This document shows, one piece after another, positions 26,875 to 35,372 of a stretch of 64,000 nt of DNA. Made by a program: the position numbers and the translations under genes. The stretch's first letter is position 1. Each line of letters opens with the position of its first letter. Origin of the DNA: Denitrobaculum sp965225735 (GTDB taxonomy: Bacteria > Pseudomonadota > Alphaproteobacteria > Kiloniellales > Kiloniellaceae); the NCBI GenBank assembly GCA_965225735.1, contig CBDDBN010000012.1, forward strand, positions 144,103-208,102, given 5' to 3'. Under the pieces are notes generated by a model. It worked only from the letters and a program-made list of their open reading frames with translations, was not told where the DNA came from and searched no databases.

Positions 26875-26929
26875 TTATCAATCTTGACAATCAACTGGCA
26901 TTCTTTATGTTTTTTGTCAAGATTGATAA
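26875..26929. promoter_or_regulatory. Double operator between the desaturase and tetR genes
   Basis: Two 16-bp boxes, TTATCAATCTTGACAA (26875-26890) and TTGTCAAGATTGATAA (26914-26929), are perfect inverted copies separated by 23 bases. Each box is itself a near-palindrome of the form TTRTCAA-N2-TTGAYAA, as expected for a dimeric TetR protein. A TTGACA at 26884-26889 within box 1 and TATGTT at 26906-26911, 16 bases later, could be the tetR promoter. Confidence 0.75.
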
Positions 26930-26947
26930 TCAACGAAGAGCAAAAAC

Positions 26948-27532
26948 TTGTCCCGCCCAACCGTAAAAGCCGAGCGCCGCGAACAGATTCTCGACGCCTT
27001 CGAAGTCTGCGTTGCCCGCTACGGCATCGAAGGCGCCACCTTGGCCAAGACCGCGGAACAGGCGGGGCTCGCCCGCGCCCTGATCCGCCACAATATCGGC
27101 AATCGGGAAGAGCTGCTCGAAGCGCTCGTGACGCGCTTCCTGGCGAACAGCCACGACAGCATGACGGAATTGATCGACGATCTCCCCCGCAAGAACCGGT
27201 TGCGCAGTCTGGTCGACTGGCTATTCGATCCGGACTATTTCGACCCTCAGGTCGTGCAGGTCTCGAACGCGCTTATCGCCGCCTCCTCGGAGGACCCGGA
27301 ACTCGCGCGGCGTATGCAGGCCTGGCGGGACGACTTTCTAACTCAGCTACAGGCCGTGATTGCCGAGGAACATCCGCGGGCCAAGCCTGCGCAAGTTGCG
27401 GCGGTAGGGGCAGGATTGATGGGGATCTATTTTAACGTCGAAGCCCTTCATCCGCTCGGAGAGGCTGAAACGTTGACGGAAGCATCGAAAGACGCCGTCC
27501 TTCTGCTGCTCACGTCCTTGGAGACCGGCTGA
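26948..27532 (+). CDS. TetR-family transcriptional regulator
   Basis: A 194-residue regulator with an N-terminal TetR helix-turn-helix (KAERREQILDAFEVCVARYG, then ATLAKTAEQAGLARALIRHN) and a helical ligand domain. Translation is predicted from TTG 26948 with GAAGAG 8 bases upstream. It is divergent from the desaturase/DUF2141 operon, and two matched palindromes lie between the starts, so it probably represses both genes and itself. The ligand is not evident; a lipid or alkane-like inducer would suit the target gene. Confidence 0.88.
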   Translation: MSRPTVKAERREQILDAFEVCVARYGIEGATLAKTAEQAGLARALIRHNIGNREELLEALVTRFLANSHDSMTELIDDLPRKNRLRSLVDWLFDPDYFDPQVVQVSNALIAASSEDPELARRMQAWRDDFLTQLQAVIAEEHPRAKPAQVAAVGAGLMGIYFNVEALHPLGEAETLTEASKDAVLLLLTSLETG

Positions 27533-27541
27533 CGGAAGCCT

Positions 27542-27561
27542 CGGCGGCGCAGAGGCCGCCG
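27542..27561. terminator. Possible terminator between tetR and the small membrane peptide gene
   Basis: A 7-bp GC stem (CGGCGGC with GCCGCCG) with a 6-base loop lies between two convergent genes, with a weak T-rich tail on the plus strand. It is only moderately convincing. Confidence 0.4.
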
Positions 27562-27571
27562 CCGTTCGTCT

Positions 27572-27700
27572 TTACAGGCGCACAGAGCCATTCTGGGATT
27601 GATTGGCGCGCTCCGCCGAGAAATCCCACATATCCAGCACCACCGCGGCGCCGATGGAAATCACAACAGCTGCCACCACACTTGCCAAGAAAGCCTTCAT
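27572..27700 (-). CDS. 42-residue membrane peptide beside the formate dehydrogenase cluster
   Basis: A short frame begins at ATG 27698-27700 with GAGGAG 8 bases upstream and ends at TAA 27572-27574. It encodes MKAFLASVVAAVVISIGAAV at the N-terminus (one membrane helix) and a polar tail ending SQNGSVRL. I recall similar 40-45 residue alphaproteobacterial peptides with the MKAF start and a GVRL/SVRL end, but that match needs a search. It follows the WD40-cytochrome c gene by about 90 bases and may be the last gene of that operon. Confidence 0.65.
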   Translation of the reverse strand: MKAFLASVVAAVVISIGAAVVLDMWDFSAERANQSQNGSVRL

Positions 27701-27790
27701 CTTACGCACTCCTCTTCAGAGCTATTTTAGTCTCGCAGCATTCCAACTGCAAAGCTTTGATTTTCATCCACAAACCTGGCCTTACGGCGC

Positions 27791-29176
27791 TCAGTTTGCC
27801 TGTTCCTGTCTGTCTTCATCCGTCGCTGGCGCCGCCCCATTGTGGTACCCGGCAGCCAGCTTCAGAAACTCGATCAGCTCAGCGCGATCCTCGTCCTTCG
27901 GAATACGTTGCAGCGGCATCTTGCTGCCCGGGGTCACCACATCCGGCCCCAAACGGAACAAGGCATCGACATTTTCCTCGTTCCAGACCAGATCGCCGCC
28001 GCTCAGGGCGGGCGAATAGCTGTAACCCTCTACCGTGCCGATCCGGCGCCCGAAGAGCCCGTGGAGCGACGGCCCCGCCTTGTGGTCGTCACCCGGGGTT
28101 AGGCTGTGACAGATCGCGCATTTGCGGAACTGCCAGGCCCCCGGCAGGTCAGGGTCGTACTCCGGTTCCGCAGCTTCGGCAGAAGCCACCTGCGCCGTGG
28201 ACTCGCGCTGCCGCCCCTCCTCGTCCAACTGCCAGACTCGTGCCAGAGAGTCGGCGCCAGCCGAGATCAGAACAGCGGCGTCGGGCGCAAAGGCCAGCGA
28301 CCAGACCACGCCCTTGTAGGCCATGTCCTGCGGTGAATAGAACTCGCTGTCCAAGCGCCAGATCCGCAGCTTACCATCCGTGCCGCCCGAGGCGGCGAAG
28401 CGGCCATCATCGGAGATGGCGGTCGCCAGAACCGCGCCTTCATGCCCGCGCAGCACGGCGATTTCCTCACCCGTCGCCAAGTCCCAATAGCGCAGCGTTT
28501 CGTCGGCCGAGGCACTGACCGCATGACGGCCATCGGCCGCCACGGCGATTGCCGACACACCAAAGTCATGCTCGGGCATCTGCTGTTTCAGATTACCCCG
28601 TTCCATCTCCCAGATCCGGAGCGTGCCATCCCCGGCGCCGGTCACCAGTTCGCCCTTATCGGCCAGGAAGGCGACCGCGTTGACCGGCGTGCGATGCTGC
28701 AGCAGGAACCGCTCGGCCCCCTCGCCCTCCGCCGTCAGATCCCAGACCCTGACCGTTCTGTCCCAGGAGGCCGATGCGGCATAACGTCCGTCCGGCGAAA
28801 TCGCCAGGTCGACCACCTTCCCCTGATGACCTTGGAAGCGGCGCAGCTCCTGTCCGGTTTCCAGGTCCCAAAGGATCACGAGTTGGTCGTCGCTGGCCGA
28901 AACGGCCCGCTTACCACCCGGTAGGAAGGCAACCGCGTTGACCGCGGCGTCGTGACCGTCCAGGCGTTGACGCTCACCTTCACTCTCCAAGTCCCAGAGA
29001 ATCACGCTGTAATCGAAGCCGGCGGTCAGGACCGATTTTCCGTCTGCCGATATGGCCAGGCCATTGACCGGTCCGCCATGACCTGAGAGATCGGCGCGGG
29101 CCGCGGTCATCGCAAAAAACAGAGTCAGGATGGAAAGCAGCAGGCGGGCGACTGCCGAGACACAATGGGACTTCAA
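27791..29176 (-). CDS. Seven-bladed WD40 propeller fused to a c-type cytochrome domain
   Basis: About 461 residues, periplasmic: a signal peptide (LLLSILTLFFAMTAARA), then seven WD40 repeats recognisable by endings such as VILWDL, VRVWDL, LRIWEM and ARVWQL, making one complete propeller, then a C-terminal cytochrome c. The haem site is CAICH and the axial Met is probably in GSKMPLQRIP. The cytochrome part resembles cytochrome c2-type domains (GPSLHGLFGRRIG). TTG 29174-29176 with GGGGAG upstream is preferred; the frame extends further upstream to 29302. Its place next to the formate dehydrogenase subunits suggests a periplasmic electron carrier or scaffold. Confidence 0.85.
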   Translation of the reverse strand: MKSHCVSAVARLLLSILTLFFAMTAARADLSGHGGPVNGLAISADGKSVLTAGFDYSVILWDLESEGERQRLDGHDAAVNAVAFLPGGKRAVSASDDQLVILWDLETGQELRRFQGHQGKVVDLAISPDGRYAASASWDRTVRVWDLTAEGEGAERFLLQHRTPVNAVAFLADKGELVTGAGDGTLRIWEMERGNLKQQMPEHDFGVSAIAVAADGRHAVSASADETLRYWDLATGEEIAVLRGHEGAVLATAISDDGRFAASGGTDGKLRIWRLDSEFYSPQDMAYKGVVWSLAFAPDAAVLISAGADSLARVWQLDEEGRQRESTAQVASAEAAEPEYDPDLPGAWQFRKCAICHSLTPGDDHKAGPSLHGLFGRRIGTVEGYSYSPALSGGDLVWNEENVDALFRLGPDVVTPGSKMPLQRIPKDEDRAELIEFLKLAAGYHNGAAPATDEDRQEQAN

Positions 29177-29305
29177 ACTCTCAACTCCCCCGCCGATCTC
29201 GTTTAACGGAACCGCGACCTTCGCCAGCATGCAGGTCCTGAAGCCAGCGACGGATTCCGATGCGACATAAAGCGGGAAGGTTCCCCCAATGCTTCGCCGC
29301 AAGGC

Positions 29306-29737
29306 TCACCGAAGACTGTCCCTGCGCATCATGGAATCCGCACCTTCACGCCCAGGGCTATAGCGCGGTGCGCCGGAGATATCGGCGCCCGACTGCCCGT
29401 GACGAAAGCGCGGGATCAGCTTTCCACTTGCCGGATCGACCAACAGCCTGGTGACCTGAAAGGCCTCGTTAAAGGCCCCTCCCTTGTTCATCACCACCAG
29501 CTCATAGGCAGTAGAACCATCCGGCAGCGTGATCTCCGAACTACGCAACACCTCGACGTCAAAGGTATTGGCGACCTGCCTTTCCGCATCGGCCAAAGTC
29601 TGTTTTTGAGCCTGGACCTCGGCCGACAAGGCCAGGCTTGCCAGGCCAGCAAACAGCGCAGACAGCATTCTCACTCGCGTGAGGCTTCGACCGCAGACAG
29701 CTGCGGCCGAGACCCCTCTGACGGACGCCCAGATCAT
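29306..29737 (-). CDS. Small exported protein of the formate dehydrogenase operon
   Basis: A 143-residue hypothetical protein. A hydrophobic signal (MLSALFAGLASLALSAEVQA at about 24-43) is followed by a short domain containing VEVLRSSEITLPDGSTAYEL and QVTRLLVDPASGKLIPRFRH, which hints at a PepSY-like fold, and an Arg-rich tail. It starts one base after the stop of the cytochrome b subunit gene, so it is co-translated with it; ATG at 29668 is an alternative start. Function is unknown. Confidence 0.65.
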   Translation of the reverse strand: MIWASVRGVSAAAVCGRSLTRVRMLSALFAGLASLALSAEVQAQKQTLADAERQVANTFDVEVLRSSEITLPDGSTAYELVVMNKGGAFNEAFQVTRLLVDPASGKLIPRFRHGQSGADISGAPRYSPGREGADSMMRRDSLR

Positions 29738-29738
29738 A

Positions 29739-30878
29739 TCAATGATTCCCGTCAGAAGGTGCCCGCCCCAAAGTCTTCTCGACCCACAGGCCATGGTGTT
29801 CCTTGGCCCAGTTGAGATCGACGTCGCCGTTGCCCATGGCATCGAAGGCGCCTTCCATGCCGACCGAGCCGATATAGATGTGACCAACGATCACGATCAT
29901 CAGCACCAGGCCGACGACGGCATGCCAGAGCTGCGCAAGCTGCGTTTCCTGCATCATCGACAGCTCGGTCGGCAGACCGAAGCCGAAGACGTTCAGCACC
30001 TCGAAGGTCTTGGCGAACATGGGCAGTTCCATGGGGAACAGCAGCGAGAGCCCCGAAAGGCTGATCGAAAGTCCGCCCAGCATGACCAGCCAGAAGAGAA
30101 TCTTCTGTCCGGCATTGAATTTCTCGGCCGGCGGATGGCTGTGCTTGGAGAAGAGCCCACCGGCCTTCAACAGCCACTTCAAGTCGGTCTTATTGGGCAC
30201 GTTGTGCACGATCCAGAGCACGAAGCTCAGCACTAGCCCGGCCATAAAGGCGAAGGCCAGATAGTTGTGCGCATACTTGCCCCAGGAGGTCAGGGCCGCG
30301 AAAGCCGACTTACCGATCACATCAGGCAGGAAGTAACGGCCGTAAAGCAGGTTCAGACCAGTCAGTCCCAGAATGATAAAGGACCCCGCCATCAGCCAGT
30401 GGCTGAAACGCTCGACCGCGTTGAAACGCTGAATGGTTTGGCTGGAACGGCCAGCGTCAATTTTGATGCGGCCGCGAATGGCAAAGAAAATGGCAAGCAG
30501 CGCGATGACACCCAGCATACCCCAAACGCCGTATTTGGAGACCGGGCCGTTGCGAATGGCGCGCCAGTTGTCGCCTTCCGATTGGATCAGCTGACCATTA
30601 TGGCCACCGGCGCCGGACACATTCCCCTCGACACCGCGGCGGATCGCCCGCCAGAGTTCCGTGTCGCTGTTGTTACCCAGGGTATTGCCGGGCACAAAAC
30701 CATCGACCTTACCGGCCGAGGGATCCGCCGGGCCGCCTTCCGGCGCATTCTGCGCCACGGCCGGACGATCGGTCAGCCAGAGCCCCCCCCCAACCGACAC
30801 CGCCCCATAGACCGCCGCAAGCACCAGAACCGCGGGGATCAATCCCCTCATCATCCGCCTAAAGATAGACATGGTCAC
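29739..30878 (-). CDS. fdhI: Formate dehydrogenase cytochrome b (gamma) subunit
   Basis: A 379-residue membrane subunit of the FdnI/FdoI type. After a signal-like helix and a periplasmic stretch of about 100 residues comes a Ni/Fe-hydrogenase-type cytochrome b core: QRFNAVERFSHWLMAGSFII, several helices with His haem ligands, and WHAVVGLVLMIVIVGHIYIG near the end. It would anchor FdhAB to the inner membrane and pass electrons from formate to quinone. It is separated from fdhB by a terminator and a small lipoprotein gene, so it may sit in its own transcript. Confidence 0.9.
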   Translation of the reverse strand: MTMSIFRRMMRGLIPAVLVLAAVYGAVSVGGGLWLTDRPAVAQNAPEGGPADPSAGKVDGFVPGNTLGNNSDTELWRAIRRGVEGNVSGAGGHNGQLIQSEGDNWRAIRNGPVSKYGVWGMLGVIALLAIFFAIRGRIKIDAGRSSQTIQRFNAVERFSHWLMAGSFIILGLTGLNLLYGRYFLPDVIGKSAFAALTSWGKYAHNYLAFAFMAGLVLSFVLWIVHNVPNKTDLKWLLKAGGLFSKHSHPPAEKFNAGQKILFWLVMLGGLSISLSGLSLLFPMELPMFAKTFEVLNVFGFGLPTELSMMQETQLAQLWHAVVGLVLMIVIVGHIYIGSVGMEGAFDAMGNGDVDLNWAKEHHGLWVEKTLGRAPSDGNH

Positions 30879-30986
30879 CCTTCCAATGCATGAACTGCAT
30901 GATCTCTTGTTTTGCTTTACCGCTTAACCGGATCAGATTGGCTGTGCCGCCGCCTGACAACGGCGAGCGCTTCACTGCCTCTGATG

Positions 30987-31193
30987 TCACTGCCGCTGAT
31001 GCGACGCCCGTTGACGCAGCTCCATCAGGTCCTCTTCCGACAAGCCCTCGTCCGGCTTGCCCAAATAGGTGCCCTTTTCATATTGGAGAGCCCGGCCCTG
31101 TTCTTCCTTACGGCAGGCCGTCAGGGACAGGCCGAGCAGAAGGCTGCCGCCGATAGCCATAAAGTCGCGTCGAGACTGTTTCGTCCTTTTCAA
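30987..31193 (-). CDS. Small Tat-exported lipoprotein
   Basis: A 68-residue protein with a twin-arginine signal (KQSRRDFMAIGG) and a lipobox LTAC near residue 27, so it should be folded before export and lipidated. The mature part is only about 40 residues, acidic and polar (GLSEEDLMELRQRASHQ). It lies between fdhB and the cytochrome b gene. A short Tat protein in a formate dehydrogenase locus may help assemble or anchor the enzyme; the exact role is unknown. Confidence 0.75.
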   Translation of the reverse strand: MKRTKQSRRDFMAIGGSLLLGLSLTACRKEEQGRALQYEKGTYLGKPDEGLSEEDLMELRQRASHQRQ

Positions 31194-31384
31194 CGCTCGA
31201 TCCCTCTCAAATCAAATCGTTAGAGGGCGATTCTCACCCTTGATCGTCAGTACCAAGGACGATCGCACTCTGTCGTCCGCACCGGCCCGCCTACATCGCT
31301 GGGGCCGTTAAATACCGATAGCTCTGCGGCAGATTCAGCCGCATCTAAACCAAGGAATGCCGTTTATGACCCTTGGTATAAAGA

Positions 31385-31405
31385 GGGGCGGCAAAAAGCC
31401 GCCCC
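31385..31405 (-). terminator. Terminator after fdhB
   Basis: A perfect 8-bp stem (GGGGCGGC with GCCGCCCC) with a 5-base loop lies 30 bases beyond the fdhB stop; the minus-strand transcript continues into TCTTTAT. A second short inverted repeat (CCAAGG...CCTTGG at 31352-31376) lies beside it. Confidence 0.7.
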
Positions 31406-31435
31406 CCCAAAATCACAGACTGTCCCGGGCGGGTA

Positions 31436-32032
31436 TCAACCGCCGGTCTTCGCCTGGTACGCTGTACCCCAGCCCCAGGCACCGGACCCGAAGCCGCGGG
31501 CGACGACGCGCTCGCGATAGATGTCCGAGACCGTGTCGCCATCGCCGGCCAGCAGGGCCTTCGTGGAGCACATCTCGGCACAGAGCGGAAGCTTGCCTTC
31601 GGCAAGACGGTTCCGGCCGTACTTCTGGAACTCGGTCTCGCTGTGGTTATCCTCCGGACCGCCGTTGCAGAAGGTACATTTGTCCATCTTGCCGCGGGAA
31701 CCGAAGTTGCCAGCCTGCGGATACTGCGGTGCGCCGAAAGGACAGGCGTAGAAGCAGTAACCGCAACCGATGCAGAGATCCTTGGAGTGGAGAACCACAC
31801 CCTCTTCACTCTGATAGAAGCAGTCGACCGGACAGACCGCCATGCAAGGCGCATCCGAACAGTGCATGCAGGCCACCGAAATGGAGCGCTCGCCGGGTTT
31901 ACCGTCATTGATGGTGACGACGCGGCGGCGGTTTACGCCCCAAGGAACCTCATGCTCGTTCTTACAAGCCGTGACACAGGCGTTGCATTCAATGCAGCGT
32001 TCGGCATCACAAAGAAACTTCATTCTAGCCAT
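31436..32032 (-). CDS. fdhB: Formate dehydrogenase iron-sulfur (beta) subunit
   Basis: A 198-residue ferredoxin-like subunit carrying four [4Fe-4S] clusters. Cys motifs: CIECNACVTAC at about 13, CMHCSDAPCMAVCP at about 56, CIGCGYCFYACP at about 92, and CTFC plus a later Cys at about 121. It relays electrons from FdhA to the cytochrome b subunit at the periplasmic face. It starts 14 bases after fdhA, so they are co-translated. Unlike E. coli FdnH, no C-terminal anchor helix is seen. Confidence 0.93.
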   Translation of the reverse strand: MARMKFLCDAERCIECNACVTACKNEHEVPWGVNRRRVVTINDGKPGERSISVACMHCSDAPCMAVCPVDCFYQSEEGVVLHSKDLCIGCGYCFYACPFGAPQYPQAGNFGSRGKMDKCTFCNGGPEDNHSETEFQKYGRNRLAEGKLPLCAEMCSTKALLAGDGDTVSDIYRERVVARGFGSGAWGWGTAYQAKTGG

Positions 32033-32046
32033 TTCTCAGCTCCTCC

Positions 32047-34923
32047 TTACGCTGCCAATTCAATGCGACAGAGCGTCGCCTTGGTTTCTTGCATGTTGGT
32101 CACCGAGTCATACCCGTAGGTCTGCGCGGTGTTCGAAGATTCACCGAGCACATAGGGATCGGCGCCCTTCGGATAGCGGTACCTTCTGTCCTCACCTTCC
32201 AGGTGACCACCGAAGTGGAAGGGCATGAAGGCGACACCGCGTCCGACCCGTTCGGTCACCATGGCCATCACTTTGACCTTGGAGCCTTCCGGTGAGTGCA
32301 CCCAGACCATGGCACCGTCACGGATACCGGCCGAGTTCGCGTCGAAGGGATTGATCTCCACGAACATGTCCTGCTGAAGCTCAGCAAGCCAGGGGTTCGA
32401 ACGGCTCTCGTCACCGCCACCTTCGTATTCGACCAACCGGCCGGATGTCAGGATGGTCGGGAAGTCGGACGAGAAGTCCTTCTTCTGGATCGACGCATAC
32501 ATGGTCGGCAGACGATACATCTTGCGATCTTCGTAGGTCGGATAGTCTTCGACCAGATCGCGGCGCGGGGTGTAGAGCGGCTCGCGGTGAAGCGGGATCG
32601 GATCCGGGAAGTTCCAGACCACGGCCCGTGCTTTCGCGTTACCGAAGGGAGCACAACCATGCTTGATGGCCACCCGCTGGATACCGCCGGAAAGGTCGGT
32701 CTTCCAGTTGGTCTTGTCCCCGGCAACGGCTTCGATCGAAGCCCGCTCATCATCCGTGAGATCGCCATCCCAGCCCATCTTCTTGAGCATGGCCATGGTG
32801 AACTCGGGATAGCCGTCCTTGATCTCCGAACCGACCGGATAGGAGCCTTCGGCGAGCAAGTTGTCGCCGTCCCGCTCAACGCCGAAGCGTGCACGGAAGC
32901 AGAGGCCACCTTCGGCAACCGGCTTGGAGGGGTCGTAGAGGTTCGGCGTGCCAGGATGGCCCATTTCCGCCGTGCCCCATGACGGCCAAGGCAGACCGTA
33001 GTACTCGCCATCGCAAGGACCGCCGACCGCTTGCAACGTGGTGCGGTCGAAGGTGTGCTGGTTCGCCATGTGCTTTCGCAGGCGTTCCGGCGACTGGCCG
33101 GTGTAGCCGATCGTCCACATACCCTTGTTAAACTCGCGGGTGATGTCTTCGATCAGCGGCTCTTTGCCGTTGATCTTGATGTTCTTGAACATCTCATCGG
33201 CAAAGCCGAACTTCTCGGCCAGGAGATACATGATCTCGTGATCGGTCTTCGATTCGAAGAGCGGCTCAACGACCTTGTCGCGCCACTGGATCGAACGGTT
33301 GGAAGCCGTCACGGAACCATAGGTCTCGAACTGGGTACAGGCCGGCAAGAGATAAGCGCCGTCCTTACGGTCATGCAGGATGGCCGAAACCGTCGGGTAA
33401 GGATCGATCACGACCAACAGGTCGAGTTTCTCCATCGCCGTCTTCATTTCGGTCATACGCGTCTGGGAGTTCGGTGCGTGGCCCCAGAAGACCATGGCCC
33501 GGACGTTGTCCGGCTGGTCCATGTTGGCCTTGTCTTCCAGAACGCCGTCGATCCAGCGCGACACCGGCATACCGGCCGTCTGCATCAGTTTCTCGTCCTG
33601 GAACTGACCGAGCATGTAGTCGTAGTCGACATCCCAAACACGGGACCAGTGCTTCCAGGAACCGGCCTTGATGCCGTAGTAACCCGGCAGCGTGTGGCAA
33701 AGCACGCCAAGGTCGGTAGCGCCCTGGACGTTGTCGTGGCCGCGGAAGATGTTCGTACCGCCACCAGAGGTGCCCATGTTACCCAGCGCAAGCTGCAGGA
33801 TGCAGTATGCCCGGGTGTTGTTGTTACCGTTGGTGTGCTGCGTACCGCCCATGCACCAGATCACGGTGCCCGGACGATTGTTCGCCATCAGACGCGCAAC
33901 GCGCTTGAGCTGCGAACCGGGAACACCGGTGACCCGCTCGGTCTCTTCCGGGTTCCACTTGGCGACTTCGGTCTTGATCTGGTCCATACCCCAGACACGC
34001 TGGCGAATGAACTCTTTGTCTTCCCATTCGTTGTCGAAGAGATGCCAAAGGATACCCCAGATCAGGGCGACGTCAGTGCCTGGACGCATGCGGACGAATT
34101 CATCGGCGTGCGCGGCGGTACGGGTAAAGCGCGGATCGCAGACAATCAAAGGCGCGTTGTTTTCTTCTTTCGCCTTCAAGAGGTGCAGCAGCGACACTGG
34201 ATGAGCTTCGGCAGGGTTACCACCGATCAGGAAGATCGCCCGGCTCTTGTGAATGTCGTTGTAGCTGTTGGTCATCGCGCCGTAGCCCCAGGTGTTGGCA
34301 ACACCTGCGACCGTGGTGGAGTGACAAATACGCGCCTGGTGGTCGACGTTGTTCGTGCCCCAGAAGGCCGCGAACTTACGGAACAGATAGGCCTGCTCGT
34401 TGTTGTGCTTCGCCGACCCCAGCCAGTAAGCCGCATCCGGCCCCGACTCTTTGCGGATCGACATCATGGTGTCGCCGATCTCGCTGATAGCGTCTTCCCA
34501 GCTGAGCTTCTTCCACTCGCCGTCGACCAGCTTCATCGGGTACTTCAGGCGACGCTCGCCATGTGCGTGCTCGCGTACCGAAGCGCCCTTGGCGCAGTGC
34601 GCACCGAGGTTGAAGGGGCTGTCGAAGCCGGGCTCCTGGCCGACCCAAACGCCGTTGGAGACTTCGGCAAGAACCGTGCAACCGACCGAACAGTGCGTGC
34701 AGACGGATTTGACGATATCCATCTTACCGGCGGTGCCAGCGGACTGGGCTTCGGCCTTTTTGACCATGCCGCTACCGACTGCACCCGCGGCGGCAAGGCC
34801 ACCTGCGGTCAAACCGGAACGACGCAAGAAGGTACGACGGTCGATGGCACCGCCGGTCATGCCGGACAGGGCCTTCGAAAGGCGCGGGCTTCTCGACGCT
34901 CCGTTTACTTTTTTCCTGAGCAT
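32047..34923 (-). CDS. fdhA: Formate dehydrogenase catalytic (alpha) subunit
   Basis: A 958-residue molybdopterin oxidoreductase. It has a twin-arginine signal (DRRTFLRRSG at about 28), an N-terminal [4Fe-4S] motif CTHCSVGC...CAKG, and a Mo/W-coordinating Cys in HQARICHSTTV, with cysteine rather than selenocysteine. The C-terminal molydopterin-binding domain follows. It oxidises formate to CO2 in the periplasm. The gene follows a small TAT protein and a TorD chaperone. Resemblance is strongest to the alphaproteobacterial Fdh3-type enzyme. GGGAGAG lies just before the ATG. Confidence 0.94.
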   Translation of the reverse strand: MLRKKVNGASRSPRLSKALSGMTGGAIDRRTFLRRSGLTAGGLAAAGAVGSGMVKKAEAQSAGTAGKMDIVKSVCTHCSVGCTVLAEVSNGVWVGQEPGFDSPFNLGAHCAKGASVREHAHGERRLKYPMKLVDGEWKKLSWEDAISEIGDTMMSIRKESGPDAAYWLGSAKHNNEQAYLFRKFAAFWGTNNVDHQARICHSTTVAGVANTWGYGAMTNSYNDIHKSRAIFLIGGNPAEAHPVSLLHLLKAKEENNAPLIVCDPRFTRTAAHADEFVRMRPGTDVALIWGILWHLFDNEWEDKEFIRQRVWGMDQIKTEVAKWNPEETERVTGVPGSQLKRVARLMANNRPGTVIWCMGGTQHTNGNNNTRAYCILQLALGNMGTSGGGTNIFRGHDNVQGATDLGVLCHTLPGYYGIKAGSWKHWSRVWDVDYDYMLGQFQDEKLMQTAGMPVSRWIDGVLEDKANMDQPDNVRAMVFWGHAPNSQTRMTEMKTAMEKLDLLVVIDPYPTVSAILHDRKDGAYLLPACTQFETYGSVTASNRSIQWRDKVVEPLFESKTDHEIMYLLAEKFGFADEMFKNIKINGKEPLIEDITREFNKGMWTIGYTGQSPERLRKHMANQHTFDRTTLQAVGGPCDGEYYGLPWPSWGTAEMGHPGTPNLYDPSKPVAEGGLCFRARFGVERDGDNLLAEGSYPVGSEIKDGYPEFTMAMLKKMGWDGDLTDDERASIEAVAGDKTNWKTDLSGGIQRVAIKHGCAPFGNAKARAVVWNFPDPIPLHREPLYTPRRDLVEDYPTYEDRKMYRLPTMYASIQKKDFSSDFPTILTSGRLVEYEGGGDESRSNPWLAELQQDMFVEINPFDANSAGIRDGAMVWVHSPEGSKVKVMAMVTERVGRGVAFMPFHFGGHLEGEDRRYRYPKGADPYVLGESSNTAQTYGYDSVTNMQETKATLCRIELAA

Positions 34924-34992
34924 ATTTCTCTCCCACTCAATCCCGGAAGGCGTGCCTGCCGGGCTCTGTGTGAATGTCTGGTGGAAAATCGC

Positions 34993-35190
34993 TTAGAAGC
35001 GCGCGAGGTCGTAGTACGTTTTAACGTGCTCGGTCTCGCGATAGTCGGCACCGCCCTTGGCCGATGCCACCGCCGCTTCGGTATCTTTCGACGCGACGGC
35101 AAGACCCGTCCCCGCCGAAACAACACCGAGGCCGGCTAGCTTCAGGAAATCACGGCGCTTGGCCGTCTTCTGAGCCCGTTCCTCTTTCAT
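34993..35190 (-). CDS. Formate dehydrogenase-region TAT protein
   Basis: A 65-residue protein with a twin-arginine motif (AKRRDFLKLAG), a hydrophobic core ending before SKDTEAAVA, and a short polar tail (YRETEHVKTYYDLARF). It matches the known small family of Tat-target proteins placed before formate dehydrogenase genes. ATG 35188-35190 follows GAGAGGTGG at the right distance; the frame extends upstream without a better start. Role unknown; it may assist Tat export of FdhA. Confidence 0.82.
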   Translation of the reverse strand: MKEERAQKTAKRRDFLKLAGLGVVSAGTGLAVASKDTEAAVASAKGGADYRETEHVKTYYDLARF

Positions 35191-35372
35191 TGGATCCACC
35201 TCTCGTTTGTGCCGGCACACGGCACGGTTCGGCAATCGAAGCATTACCTCGGCGACGGGGTTACCCCTCTTTCGCTTCCGTTCCATCCCCTCTCCGCAAT
35301 TTGGGGGGCCGAACGACGGTTTACTTCTCTTACCCTGATTAAACAAATGCCCTGTTAAATCAGTATTTTACC

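Noticed and set aside
33031..35139. 702-codon plus-strand ORF opposite fdhA
   Set aside because: Antisense to a full formate dehydrogenase gene with intact cofactor motifs; the frame shows no domain.
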